Source of the DNA: Desulfobacteraceae bacterium
GTDB taxonomy: Bacteria; Desulfobacterota; Desulfobacteria; Desulfobacterales; ETH-SRB1
Assembly: GCA_028571455.1 (NCBI GenBank)
Contig: JAPVVG010000119.1
Location: forward strand, 1 to 52,303
Length of the DNA stretch: 52,303 bases
Direction: 5' to 3'
Position 1 is the stretch's first letter; every line of letters begins with the position of its first letter. The notes beneath the pieces were generated by a model that was not told where the DNA came from, ran no database searches, and saw only the letters and a program-made list of their open reading frames with translations. This document shows, one piece after another, positions 26,504 through 35,366 of the stretch. A program made the position numbers and the translations under genes.

Positions 26504-28357
26504 TTATAAAGTTATTTTCACTCCGCATAAAAACTCGGCGCCATCTATATCATATTCATCCTCGATGTCTTCCTTGCCAAAAATATTATCCACCCGGAAA
26601 AATATTTCACCATACTTGGTAATATCCTTGGTTAGAGCAAAATCAAATATGGTATAAGCTTCCAATCTGGTGGTATTTTCCTCATCATCGTATCTTTTGC
26701 CGATATATTGACCGGAAAAATTCAAATTGAGGCCAAACTCAGGTAATCTCCAGTTAAGTTCTGCATCCACCTTGTGTTTTGGTTTCCTTTTGAGTTCGTT
26801 ATGGGTTTCCTCATTTTCTGTATCGAGATAGGTATATCCCAATCTACTGGTTAGATTATCCGTTAGCTGATTGATTAAACTTGCCTCTATACCCTGAGTA
26901 GTTGCTTCATCTATGTTTTCCCAGTACATATCCCAGGGAGGCCTCCCCCCGCTTACTGTTCGAGAACTTATCAAATCTTCGATCTCGTTCCTGAAAAAGG
27001 AAACTTTACCAAGGTGTTTCTCGAAGAATGTATACTCTGCACCCAATTGATAACCGACAGATTTTTCTGGTTTTAGATCAGGATTAGCATGGACAAGCCA
27101 TGGGCCCATCCTCCAACCATCTGCGTAAAGTTTAACGAGTGTGGGGGCCCTGAAAGACCGACCTGCCGAACCTCTTAATTTAAAATCCTCAGTTACCCTG
27201 TAAAGCACACTTGCTTTAGGATTGACCTCTGTGCCCCATCTGTCGTGATCATCTACCCTGGCGCCCAGGACAAAGGTAATGGGCTCAAAATCTATCTCAT
27301 CCTGAATAAAGAAACTATTAGTAGTCTGATCAGCCGAGTATTGCTTTCCTTTATCATCTACTTCTCCTTTATAGTAGTGATAGCCACCGGTTAGAGCATG
27401 TCTATCTAAGATTAATCGGCTATAATTTATCTCTCCTTCATAGTTGTCATTTTCCCAATCTGTTGTCTTATCATCCAGATAGTGTTCATAATTGAACCAG
27501 GAGCCTCTCAGGCTTAATTTTGATAATTGGTCAGGCTCCCATTCCCAGACAGAATTGAGGCCGACTCTTTCCTGGGTCCTGTCCTGCATTTCCGTGGCAG
27601 AAATTCCCTCTTTTGTTGTATGCTCAGAGTAATAGGGCTTGACGCTTAGTTTCGATTGAGGAGTAAAGTCATACTGGAAATTTCCCTGGAAAATATACTC
27701 ATCATAGTGATCACTTTGTTTTTTTCCACTACTAATGTATTCAGCCTCTACGCCATCAGATTCCCTGTAGGTGAAATTGAGAAAAGCGCCAAACTTATCT
27801 TTTTTAAAGCCGCCGCTTGCCTCATGAACCTGGGTTTTCCGGCTGCCAAAGGCAGTGGAAGCAGAAAATGCAGGCTTCTTGGGAGCAGACCTGGTAATGA
27901 TATTGACCACCCCGCCTATGGCATCACTTCCATAAAGAGCAGCCGCAGGTCCTTTTACTATCTCGATTCTTTCAATCATCTCTATAGAGATTTGCTGTAA
28001 ATCTATAGCAGCGCCATGTCCTCCTAAGAGTCTTTGGCCATCTATTAGTATCAGGGTGTGGCTTGCATCAAGACCCTGAATTTGCACCTTTCCTTTATCA
28101 CCCCAACTTCCACCAGATTTTGTGATCTTTATTCCGGTAAGATGTATAAGAGCATCCTGAACAGTTTTGATATTTTTGGCCTTAATCTCCTCTTTGGTAA
28201 TAACCTCGGCGGCTACGGGCACATCACCCAGGGTATGCTCGGTTTTAGTAGCTGTGACAACCGTTTTCTCGAGTTCAACTATCTCTTGCGCCTGTGCCCC
28301 AAAGGCAAAGGCAAAAACTAATGTAAAGAAGCATATTATTGTTTTGAACTGTTTCAT
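26504..28357 (-). CDS. TonB-dependent outer-membrane receptor
   Basis: This encodes about 617 residues; of the paired ATGs at 28360 and 28357 the second is better spaced from GAGGAG. Signal peptide (cut after GAQA), TonB box [14 protein letters not shown], plug domain with [21 protein letters not shown] and [22 protein letters not shown], then a beta-barrel ending in FLCGVKITL with terminal aromatic/hydrophobic strands. The size and plug are of the BtuB/CirA-like type. It probably imports a metal complex, corrinoid or heme. It is the second receptor of the operon. Confidence 0.92.
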   Translation of the reverse strand: MKQFKTIICFFTLVFAFAFGAQAQEIVELEKTVVTATKTEHTLGDVPVAAEVITKEEIKAKNIKTVQDALIHLTGIKITKSGGSWGDKGKVQIQGLDASHTLILIDGQRLLGGHGAAIDLQQISIEMIERIEIVKGPAAALYGSDAIGGVVNIITRSAPKKPAFSASTAFGSRKTQVHEASGGFKKDKFGAFLNFTYRESDGVEAEYISSGKKQSDHYDEYIFQGNFQYDFTPQSKLSVKPYYSEHTTKEGISATEMQDRTQERVGLNSVWEWEPDQLSKLSLRGSWFNYEHYLDDKTTDWENDNYEGEINYSRLILDRHALTGGYHYYKGEVDDKGKQYSADQTTNSFFIQDEIDFEPITFVLGARVDDHDRWGTEVNPKASVLYRVTEDFKLRGSAGRSFRAPTLVKLYADGWRMGPWLVHANPDLKPEKSVGYQLGAEYTFFEKHLGKVSFFRNEIEDLISSRTVSGGRPPWDMYWENIDEATTQGIEASLINQLTDNLTSRLGYTYLDTENEETHNELKRKPKHKVDAELNWRLPEFGLNLNFSGQYIGKRYDDEENTTRLEAYTIFDFALTKDITKYGEIFFRVDNIFGKEDIEDEYDIDGAEFLCGVKITL

Positions 28358-28360
28358 CAT

Positions 28361-28569
28361 TCGTTCTCCTCCCTATTCATGATAAAAATTGACAATAACC
28401 CTCAGCTCTGATAGAAAAAAGAACTGAGGGGGGGTAGCCTGGTTAGATAGATATCTAACCAGGCCTGCCTCCCACCGGAAAGGCGGTCTTGCTCCTGGCT
28501 GGGGAAGCCGCCTTTCCACCCAACAAATATTATTATCACCTCCCTTGTTTCGAGTATTTTGTATCTTTT
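28361..28569 (-). promoter_or_regulatory. Structured intergenic leader before second receptor
   Basis: The 209-nt gap holds three strong hairpins on the minus strand: GGAAAGGCGG ... CCGCCTTTCC; the 28-bp palindrome GCCTGGTTAGATA-TC-TATCTAACCAGGC; and CCCTCAG ... CTGAGGG. Both outer parts (GGGAGGTGATAATA and ATCAGAGCTGAGGG) match the leader of the first receptor at 31564, so about 100 nt of palindromic sequence is inserted between them. TTAGATA/TATCTAA halves resemble the operator half-sites of the iron promoters. Confidence 0.5.
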
Positions 28570-29520
28570 TTATTCTTTATAGACAGCATCTGCCCATACC
28601 TTCAAAATTTTTGGATACTGAGTTATCGAAGAGTCCATATAGAACGGAAGGGTATAAATCGCATGGTCTCTTATGGCTGTGACCTTTGCTAATTCAGGGT
28701 GCCTCTTTAAGGCCTGTACAAGATTTTTTTGCACAGTATAGGAGTTTCCATATGTTACAATAATATCAGGATTTGCCTTTAAAACAGCCTGCCAGCTCTT
28801 AAGCGGAAAATACCCTTTATTTACTTTCGTATCCTGTTTTTTGATCAGGCTTCCCACATTTACACACCCTAGCGGCTCAAGGAAAAACCGGTCAGAATAG
28901 CCTCCCGGCGCTTCGACACGGACACCACGTTTTCCCCAACCATGCAGAATCAGAATCTTTTTATCTGCTCTGGTGGCGGGAATGGCGTTTCTAATCCTCT
29001 TGAGCGACCTTGTGTATTCCCCGGCGAGACTCATGGCCTCATCTTTCCTTCCAAGCGCTTTGCCTATTTCAAGGATAGCTCCGGGCACCCCTTTTGAAAA
29101 GTTTATGACGTGTATATCGTAGCCATATTCCTTTAAAGGTTTTAAAAATTTATCCGTCCAGTTCCAGTCTTTGTTGATGGTGACACTGCCATCCTCAATC
29201 AGGATTAACTTGACTTTATGTTTATCCGCTGTTTTGATGATTGAATCAACTGTGGCGCATCTGTAACATCCAAGCCTGGTCACAGTAGAAAGCTCTTTTT
29301 GGGTCATAGGCCAGCAGCAACGCGCACTGTAGGCAACCGGCACAGTTCCCAGACGATAGGCAACATCTGTAATCCTGTCGGATATAAATATGGCATTGAC
29401 TCTCTCACACCTGTATTCACTTCTCGCAGCAAGTGGCGTAACACAAAATGTAATAAGACCCAATATCGCCGCAAGAACTGCCACTGTTTTCAAATAAAAA
29501 CTTTTCTTCTTGATTTTCAT
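28570..29520 (-). CDS. Periplasmic substrate-binding protein (BtuF/FepB-like)
   Basis: This encodes 316 residues: signal peptide (cut near LAARS), then a type III binding-protein fold: NAIFISDRITDVAYRLGTVPVAYS, a Cys-rich loop ARCCWPMTQ ... LGCYRCATVDS, ANPDIIVTYG near the hinge, and the C-terminal AIRDHAIYTLPFYMDSS. Such proteins deliver corrinoids, heme or siderophores to ABC importers. It lies between two TonB receptors, but no cognate permease or ATPase is in the window. A C-terminal fragment of a close relative remains at 38015-38143. Confidence 0.82.
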   Translation of the reverse strand: MKIKKKSFYLKTVAVLAAILGLITFCVTPLAARSEYRCERVNAIFISDRITDVAYRLGTVPVAYSARCCWPMTQKELSTVTRLGCYRCATVDSIIKTADKHKVKLILIEDGSVTINKDWNWTDKFLKPLKEYGYDIHVINFSKGVPGAILEIGKALGRKDEAMSLAGEYTRSLKRIRNAIPATRADKKILILHGWGKRGVRVEAPGGYSDRFFLEPLGCVNVGSLIKKQDTKVNKGYFPLKSWQAVLKANPDIIVTYGNSYTVQKNLVQALKRHPELAKVTAIRDHAIYTLPFYMDSSITQYPKILKVWADAVYKE

Positions 29521-29535
29521 GTGATTGCTCCCTGT

Positions 29536-31563
29536 TTAAAACATTATCTTTACCCTGCCAAAGATCATCCTGCCTGGCGTCTCCCACTGATATGATTCCT
29601 GCCAAACCTCGTCGAAGATATTTTCGACCTCTAAGGACGCCACTATAAATTTAGTAATATCTCTGGAAACTTTGACATCAAAAGTTGTATAAGCGTCGAG
29701 CTTCTGGTCATTTTCCATATCATCATAACGATCGCCCACGTAACGTTGTCTTACGTTAATGGTAAACATATCCGGATTGGTATAGGTAAAACCGGAATTG
29801 AAGCGGTAGCGAGGCTGGCCGTCAAGCCTGTTTCCCTCGTATTCCGGCTTGTCTTTGTACTCTCTTATCTCTGTATGGAGGTAATTATAATTGGCATAGA
29901 GTTTGAGTGATGCAACGGGCCTGTATTCTGCTTCTAATTCGATGCCGCTGGTTTCCGCCTCATCTATATTTTGCCACTTATAATACTTAACCCCTGCTTG
30001 TGTCTTATTGTAAATCCTGGCCATCCAGTCATTTATATCATTGTAAAATCCGGTCATGCGTAATGTTACTTGATTCCCGAAACGCTGCTCTATTCCTGCC
30101 TCATAGCCAATAGTATATTCCAGGCCCAGATCAGGGTTTCCTTCGTTAAATTTCCCTGGGGGACACTCCCATGTGCCATACAGGGAATATAGATAGGGGA
30201 TATTGGATGCCCGTCCCACAGAGCCCCGCAGAGCAGTCGAATCGGTCAGATGATAGACCAGCCCCAGTTTTGGATTAAACTCCTCACCTGATTTATCAGA
30301 GTATTTCTCGCTTGTGCCTGCTGAATCATAAAAAGAGCCATCAGATATCTTATACCAGTCCATCCTCGCACTTAACGTAGCAAGGAGTCTTCCAACATCA
30401 ATCTCATCCTGAACAAAGAAAGCTCCACGATATTGCTTCCCTTCAGTCCTGGTTTTCCGGGCAGAGATTTGCCAATCGCAGTTATTTTCCATTTTGCCCA
30501 GGCGATGATCTGTGCCAAACGTGAAAAGATGAGCTTTTTTTATTGGAACGCTGATGCTTATCATGCCCCCTATGTCCTCAACCGGAATTTTGCTTATCAT
30601 CTCAATGGCATCATAAGCCTTCCCTGCTTTCGGCTTTCGATCATAGGTAAATTCGAAGTCTTCATCCAAATAATAGAGATTGGCAGAAATATTCAACTTG
30701 CCTTTTTTCTCGTAACTAAGGCTTGTCCTGTTTCTTTCAAACTCATTATAATTGTATTTTCGTCCATTGGAAATATCGTCATCCCAGTAAGAATACGAAA
30801 AGGCAAGGGTCGAGGACGGATCAATTTCATAGCTCAACCTGGCAAAGATGTTGTCCGCATCTCTATACTGATCTACGATAGCTTCCCTAAATTTCTTCTG
30901 AACCCACGCAGGTTTTGTGGCAATAAAGGAATCCGACCAGGGATTATAGCCATCCGTTTCGAGATGATTATAGTAAAGCTGATATCCAAATTTCTCTTTT
31001 GCCGTGCCGCTCAGGGTCACGCCGCTGTTCCAGGTATCGAATGTTCCATATGAACCATCTGCTGTTGCTTTCAGCTCTTTACCCGGTTTTTTGGTAATAA
31101 TGTTGATTACCCCTCCCATGGCGCTTGTCCCGTAAAGGGATGAATTGATCCCTCTTACCACCTCTATCCGTTCAATAAGCTCCACTGGAATTTCATTATG
31201 CTTTCCGCCACCACACGCGATCCGGTTTATGGGCATTCCATCCCTTAATATCAGGGTTCCACGAGGATGGGAAAAACCCCTCAGGCGGATGTGCGTGCAT
31301 GAGCTGGATATGCCTCGGGGCCGTTTTACATCTATCCCCACAATATCTCTGAGCAGATCATCCGCATAGCGGGCAGAAGTAGCTTCAATCTCTTCTCTCG
31401 TTATTATCGTAACGCTGGCCGGCGCATCCTTTACCGCTTTCTCAGTACGTGTGGCTGTAACGACAGTTTTTTCTAATTCTACCACTTCCTGCGCCTGCGC
31501 CGGAAAGACGCAAGCCACAACCAGTGTTATTAACAAGCACAATACTAATTTAACCTGTTTCAT
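29536..31563 (-). CDS. TonB-dependent outer-membrane receptor
   Basis: This encodes 675 residues: signal peptide (cut after PAQA), TonB box [14 protein letters not shown], plug with IRLRGFSHPRGTLILRDG and VRGINSSLYGTSAMGGVINIIT, then a beta-barrel to GRMIFGRVKIMF. AGGAG lies 7 nt before ATG 31563. It is the first gene of the uptake operon, followed 15 bp later by the binding protein. The substrate is probably an iron or other metal complex judged by neighbours; sequence alone does not settle it. Confidence 0.92.
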   Translation of the reverse strand: MKQVKLVLCLLITLVVACVFPAQAQEVVELEKTVVTATRTEKAVKDAPASVTIITREEIEATSARYADDLLRDIVGIDVKRPRGISSSCTHIRLRGFSHPRGTLILRDGMPINRIACGGGKHNEIPVELIERIEVVRGINSSLYGTSAMGGVINIITKKPGKELKATADGSYGTFDTWNSGVTLSGTAKEKFGYQLYYNHLETDGYNPWSDSFIATKPAWVQKKFREAIVDQYRDADNIFARLSYEIDPSSTLAFSYSYWDDDISNGRKYNYNEFERNRTSLSYEKKGKLNISANLYYLDEDFEFTYDRKPKAGKAYDAIEMISKIPVEDIGGMISISVPIKKAHLFTFGTDHRLGKMENNCDWQISARKTRTEGKQYRGAFFVQDEIDVGRLLATLSARMDWYKISDGSFYDSAGTSEKYSDKSGEEFNPKLGLVYHLTDSTALRGSVGRASNIPYLYSLYGTWECPPGKFNEGNPDLGLEYTIGYEAGIEQRFGNQVTLRMTGFYNDINDWMARIYNKTQAGVKYYKWQNIDEAETSGIELEAEYRPVASLKLYANYNYLHTEIREYKDKPEYEGNRLDGQPRYRFNSGFTYTNPDMFTINVRQRYVGDRYDDMENDQKLDAYTTFDVKVSRDITKFIVASLEVENIFDEVWQESYQWETPGRMIFGRVKIMF

Positions 31564-31700
31564 CTTAGTTCTCCTTTGTTAGGCCAGCACGGCCCATACC
31601 TGATAATTGACAATGACCCTCAGCTCTGATAAAAAAAACGAATAGTATTATCACCTCCCCTACTCTTTCCGCTCTTGATATTTCACTTTAAACTTCACAA
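31564..31700 (-). promoter_or_regulatory. Leader before first TonB receptor
   Basis: The minus strand reads GGGGAGGTGATAATACTATTC, a T-rich run, then ATCAGAGCTGAGGGTCATTG and AAAGGAG before the start. The first and third blocks recur in the leader of the second receptor. TGATAATACTATT has a short inverted symmetry (AATA-C-TATT) that could be a metalloregulator site. No terminator hairpin is seen. Confidence 0.35.
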
Positions 31701-31744
31701 CAATTAACAATTAATCAATGATAACTATACAGTCCAAAGTTCTC

Positions 31745-31850
31745 TAAAAAAGTCTTCAAAGTCCCCCTTTGAAGGGGGATTTAGGGGGATGTAATTTCGG
31801 GGAAATACTACTAAAACACCCCCCTGCCCCCCTCAAGGGGGGAATAAGTT
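31745..31850. repeat. C/G-rich CCCCCTTTGAAGGGGG repeat
   Basis: Palindromic words CCCCCTTTGAAGGGGG and CCCCCCTCAAGGGGGG lie between the TPR gene and the first receptor leader. They are similar to the tandem set at 42025-42140. No gene is visible from 31700 to 31926. Confidence 0.6.
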
Positions 31851-31926
31851 GTGGTTTAATTATTTCAGTATGTTACGAGAACTTATGACTCATGAGTGAT
31901 AACTGAACATTGATAATTGATAATTT

Positions 31927-31980
31927 CTATGGTTTTACCTCAAACGTCAAAATGGCCTGATAACTGTACTCATCATCTTG
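31927..31980 (-). pseudogene. DUF4198 C-terminal remnant
   Basis: In the frame just past the TPR gene stop, the minus strand reads QDDEYSYQAILTFEVKP then stop. This matches the terminal strand of DUF4198 proteins such as YTATLTFAVPKT at 15454. Only the last 17 residues remain, overlapping the TPR stop codon, so a DUF4198 gene probably once followed and was removed by deletion. Confidence 0.45.
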
Positions 31981-33148
31981 ACTCCTTGGAAAGTAAGGCT
32001 ACCTGTTTCAGCAATTCTTTTGCTATTTTCCGGTGTTTTGGAAAGCGAGTTGCCTTTTGAAATGCACTCCTGGCCGTCTCTTTTTTATCCATCTGCAAGG
32101 CGCAATAGCCCGTCATCAGATATGCCCTGCCATTTTTGGAGTTAAAGCGAGCGCTTTGATTAAAGGCATTATAGGCTTTATCGAAATTGCCTTGTTCGTA
32201 AAGCACCTGGCCCATAGTAAACCAGAGGCCTGATGTCGGTTTTTTCTCAAGGGCTCTGTCCAACACTTCTATAGCCTTTGCCGGCCTGTGGGCGCCGATA
32301 TAGGCTGAGGCCAGTTTATCATAAATAGCCGGGTTGTTTCCCGAGGTTAGGGCCTTTTCATAATACCCTGCCGCGCTCAAGGGCACTCCAACAGCATTAT
32401 AGAGATCCCCAAGGAGCATGATATCCTGTTTTGTTAAGAAGGTTAAATAGGAATGCACCGTGAGCGCCGCAACAGCCGGTTTGTAATCACTTTCCTGCAA
32501 ATGGAACTGTGCCAGAATCTTCCACCAGCGGGGGTCGTTTCCGTTTTTCTCCAGCAGCCTGTGGATTACCTCAAATGCCTTTTCCTTGATCTGAAGATCC
32601 ATACATACCTTTAACAATGCTTCAAGCCATTCTGTCTTTGGGGCTCCTATCTCACCTGATACGAGACGTTCTAAATGAGGCAGGGCCTTTCTCTCCTTTT
32701 TTGCCATGATATAAGAAACAGCCGCATAGTAGAGCAGGGAATGTTCCTTTTTCTCATTGACTTCATACGCTTTTAACAGGCAATTTCCGGCCTCATCATA
32801 CTGTTTCAAGTCAAAGTAAATTTTGCCCATATTTTGCCATGCCGCAGTAAAGCCCGGATACAAATTAGCAGCAGCCATGTAGTGTGGGAGGGCATCTCTG
32901 TCTTTGCCTGCCACTGCAAGTGCATTGGCTAAGGTGAATTCCACAAGATAGTGCGGCTTTTTGGGGTTCTTTTTAATAAATTTCTTAAGGCATTCTTCCG
33001 CTTTCAGGTAGTCCTTTTTCTCCATTAATTGCTGGGCCTCATAAACAACTTTTTGAACTGCCAGTGTCAATTTTGGCGCTTCACTTTCAGCCCACGCAGG
33101 GCAGCAGGAAGCTGAAAGCAGTAGAGCTGAAAGCAAGAAATTTTTCAT
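31973..33148 (-). CDS. Periplasmic TPR protein of the TonB2-type operon
   Basis: This encodes 391 residues from ATG 33148 (AAGG 8 nt upstream). Signal peptide (cut near CPAWA), then about nine TPR units such as KAEECLKKFIKKNPKKPHY and DEAGNCLLKAYEVNEK. In Vibrio- and Shewanella-like TonB2 loci a TPR protein follows tonB in just this order. It probably helps assemble or stabilise the energising complex. The 51-bp gap after tonB contains GAATTTT word repeats. Confidence 0.85.
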   Translation of the reverse strand: MKNFLLSALLLSASCCPAWAESEAPKLTLAVQKVVYEAQQLMEKKDYLKAEECLKKFIKKNPKKPHYLVEFTLANALAVAGKDRDALPHYMAAANLYPGFTAAWQNMGKIYFDLKQYDEAGNCLLKAYEVNEKKEHSLLYYAAVSYIMAKKERKALPHLERLVSGEIGAPKTEWLEALLKVCMDLQIKEKAFEVIHRLLEKNGNDPRWWKILAQFHLQESDYKPAVAALTVHSYLTFLTKQDIMLLGDLYNAVGVPLSAAGYYEKALTSGNNPAIYDKLASAYIGAHRPAKAIEVLDRALEKKPTSGLWFTMGQVLYEQGNFDKAYNAFNQSARFNSKNGRAYLMTGYCALQMDKKETARSAFQKATRFPKHRKIAKELLKQVALLSKESR

Positions 33149-33199
33149 CGTCATAGCCTTGAGTATTTGGTTTTGAATTTTGAATTTTGAATTTTAGCT

Positions 33200-33913
33200 T
33201 CACGCCCCCTCTATATCGAATTGAATCGTTGTGATTACCCAGGTAGAAACTGCATGGCCACGAACTTCTCCGGGAGAAAATCTCCATGAGGGAAGGGCCT
33301 TGAGCACACTGTCATCAAAAATCCCGGGTGGGGTTGACCTGAGTATCTTGATATTGCTCACGTAACCGTTTTCATCCACCAGGAATTTAATATCCACCTT
33401 TCCAGTGATGTTAAGTCGCCTGGCGCGGTAGGGATAGATAGGTTTCATTTTGAAAATTGCCATGGGCATCTGGTCCACTTCGCCCTGGTCATAAAAGTCT
33501 TTAAATGGAAATACAGTAGGTCCCTTGGCCGGTGGGGCTACCGGCATGCCCCCTGCGAGCTTAGGATTGATCTCAAAGCTCAGGCGGGGCATTTCCATCT
33601 TTATCTCTTGTTTCCTGAAAACCTTATGCCGCAGCCTGACCGTGGGAATAACCTTTTCAGGAGGTTTTTTCTCGGGCATCTTGTCTTCTTTCTCAGGCAC
33701 CGGCTTTTTGGGCCTTATCTCCACCAAATTTACAGAAACGATGGTTTCAAGATCGCTTTTACTCAAGTCACTCTTTACAAAATTGGGCAGGAGAGCAAAT
33801 AAAAAGATATTAATTAGCAGGGCAAGCCCCAGAGCTACAAGATTTTGAATTTTGCATTTTGCATTTTGCATTTTATCCAAAAAGGGATTTCTCTTGAAAA
33901 TCAGACAGTTCAT
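33200..33913 (-). CDS. tonB: TonB energy-transducing protein (TonB2 type)
   Basis: This encodes 237 residues from ATG 33913 (AGGAAG 7 nt upstream). Membrane anchor ALGLALLINIFLFALLP, a Lys/Pro-rich periplasmic linker (RPKKPVPEKEDKMPEKKPPE), and a C-terminal TonB domain (PIYPYRARRLNITGKVDIKFLVDENG ending STWVITTIQFDIEGA). It transfers proton-motive energy from ExbB/ExbD to the two receptors in this window. Residues about 14-24 are encoded by the AAAATGCAAAATGC word repeat found between genes, so repeat DNA has entered the coding sequence. Confidence 0.9.
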   Translation of the reverse strand: MNCLIFKRNPFLDKMQNAKCKIQNLVALGLALLINIFLFALLPNFVKSDLSKSDLETIVSVNLVEIRPKKPVPEKEDKMPEKKPPEKVIPTVRLRHKVFRKQEIKMEMPRLSFEINPKLAGGMPVAPPAKGPTVFPFKDFYDQGEVDQMPMAIFKMKPIYPYRARRLNITGKVDIKFLVDENGYVSNIKILRSTPPGIFDDSVLKALPSWRFSPGEVRGHAVSTWVITTIQFDIEGA

Positions 33914-33926
33914 ACGTAAACTTCCT

Positions 33927-34191
33927 GTAAGCGTTCACCGAACGTCGAAATTAGAAATTAGAAATTTGGCCTTCATGCTTTTGTACTGTTGATGAACGCA
34001 TTCAATTTTGGGCAGAGTTTTTCAACTATTGCTTTGTATTCTGTCTCGTTTGACTTATGCCATGTAGCACCATCTGTGCATAAAATGCACCCTACATAAC
34101 TCGTTTCATCCCTGCCTGTGCGTGCCCGCACGCAGACAGGTCTCCCAAATTTCTACTTTCCAATTTCAAGTTTCAAGCCGTGAACGGCTAC
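33927..34191. repeat. Two-copy repeat B, copy 1 (with inserted fragment)
   Basis: GTAAGCGTTCACCGAACG at 33927, then GAAATTAGAAATTAGAAATTT and CCTTCAT-CTTTTGTACTGTT, and a terminus GCCGTGAACGGCTAC at 34177-34191, are all shared with 39724-39874. The ends are roughly inverted copies of each other. This copy carries an extra segment of about 140 bp with an open reading on the minus strand. It sits between exbD and tonB. Confidence 0.55.
33973..34113 (-). pseudogene. Orphan coding fragment inside repeat B
   Basis: The minus strand reads TSYVGCILCTDGATWHKSNE, continues EYKAIVEKLCPKLNAF and stops after STKA. The composition looks protein-like, with three cysteines, but there is no start codon or ribosome site, and the other copy of the repeat lacks it. 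I do not recognise the family. Confidence 0.3.
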
Positions 34192-34198
34192 AACTTTT

Positions 34199-34621
34199 TT
34201 AACTCTCACCAGCCGATTTTGAAGCGGCCATACTAACGTTCCTGGCCCCGGCCAGGCGGCACTGGTCTATCACCTGAATAACCACGCCTGTACGGCTGGC
34301 TTTGTCAGCCACAATAACTACAGCCCCTTCTGGATTCTCTGCCAAACATCGCTCAATGTGTGCCCGGACGCTTCGAACGTCGATTTGCTTTCTTTCCAAA
34401 AAAACATGTCCGTTTGCGTCAACTCCGATAAGGATGTTTCCCTTCTCCTTGAGCGTAGCAGTTGAAGCCGTGGGACGCTGAACATCAATTCCGGTTTCCT
34501 TTACAAAGCTCGTTGTAACCATGAAGAAAATCAACAGAATAAAGACCATGTCAATAAGCGGGGCCATGTTGATCCCTTCGGTTTTGCTGCTCCGGCGGAG
34601 AGATCGACGCACGTTTATCAT
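34199..34621 (-). CDS. exbD: ExbD-type biopolymer transport protein
   Basis: This encodes 140 residues: one membrane helix (APLIDMVFILLIFFMVTTSF) with the conserved Asp (IDMVF) that carries protons, then a periplasmic domain. It forms the proton-driven stator with ExbB and TtpC for TonB. ATG 34621 directly follows the exbB stop; GAGGT lies 8 nt upstream. Confidence 0.92.
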   Translation of the reverse strand: MINVRRSLRRSSKTEGINMAPLIDMVFILLIFFMVTTSFVKETGIDVQRPTASTATLKEKGNILIGVDANGHVFLERKQIDVRSVRAHIERCLAENPEGAVVIVADKASRTGVVIQVIDQCRLAGARNVSMAASKSAGES

Positions 34622-35212
34622 TTATACATACCTCTTCAGAGTCATAACTACCTCATTCAAACGATTTTTCAAGCGGTTGGAGCGGCGAATAAGAAAAGCG
34701 CTCATAAAAAGTCCGGGAATGGCCACAAGCAGTCCGCTCTGGGTGGTTATCAGGGCCTCGGAAATGCCTCCTGCCATGGCCTTGGCATTGCCTGTGCCAA
34801 AGATAGCTATCACATTAAAAGTAGTCATCATGCCGGTCACCGTTCCTAAAAGGCCGAATAACGGGGCCACAGCGGCCAGCACAGCGATAACAGAGAGATA
34901 GCGTCTGAGAGGAGACATCTCTCGCATTGCGCATTGATCAAGTATGTCTCGATCCAGCTTCTTGTTGCCTGTGCGCTCTTTGAGAAAACTCGCTACAACC
35001 CGGGCTCGAAGTCCATTTGAAGTCTCTGGCAAAGGGGCGCCGGAAAGTATCTTCACTGCCTCTTTCATATCCACATCATCTCTATCTATCCGACGGAAAT
35101 AAAGCGCCCGTTCGACTATAAGCGCCCACATCCAGAGGGAGATCAGGATGAGTGGGATCATCACCGGCCCACCCGGGCGGAGGTATTCATATGCATCTGC
35201 AATAATGTCCAT
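34622..35212 (-). CDS. exbB: ExbB/TolQ-type proton channel protein
   Basis: This encodes 196 residues from ATG 35212 (GGAG upstream). The longer ORF would begin with repeat-encoded SEVGGQRSEV codons, so it is rejected. Three membrane helices: PVMIPLILISLWMWALIVERALYF, then VIAVLAAVAPLFGLLGTVTGMM and TTQSGLLVAIPGLFMSAFL, matching ExbB/TolQ. It is one of two ExbB-like proteins in the operon, as in TonB2 systems. Confidence 0.92.
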   Translation of the reverse strand: MDIIADAYEYLRPGGPVMIPLILISLWMWALIVERALYFRRIDRDDVDMKEAVKILSGAPLPETSNGLRARVVASFLKERTGNKKLDRDILDQCAMREMSPLRRYLSVIAVLAAVAPLFGLLGTVTGMMTTFNVIAIFGTGNAKAMAGGISEALITTQSGLLVAIPGLFMSAFLIRRSNRLKNRLNEVVMTLKRYV

Positions 35213-35279
35213 TTTGAACTTAGCTCCGCAATTGGTCGAGTAGTCGAGTGGTTGATTCGTTTCAACGACCTTACAATTA

Positions 35280-35360
35280 ACATTGACCTCTGACTTCCGA
35301 CTTCCGACTTCTGATCTCTGACCTCCGACCTCTGACCTCTGCCCTCCGACCTCTGACATC
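35280..35360. repeat. CTGACTTCCGACTTC word repeat
   Basis: About ten imperfect CTGACCTCYGAC words lie between the ttpC-like and exbB genes, translated by chance as repeated SEVGGQR. They are of the same kind as at 1248-1346 and 17860-17936. Confidence 0.8.
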
Positions 35361-35366
35361 TGATCT

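Noticed and set aside
28460-28540. Cobalamin-riboswitch-like AGCCAGGAGCAAGACCGCC before the second TonB receptor
   Set aside because: It resembles only the 3' AGCCAGGAGACCUGCC part; the B12-box and the other conserved cobalamin elements are missing, and the motif lies in the loop of a simple hairpin.
30433-31053. 206-codon plus-strand ORF inside the first TonB receptor
   Set aside because: It is an antisense shadow of the receptor barrel.
35213-35359. 49-residue N-terminal extension of ExbB
   Set aside because: It encodes repeated SEVGGQR from word-repeat DNA; ATG 35212 with GGAG gives a normal ExbB N-terminus.
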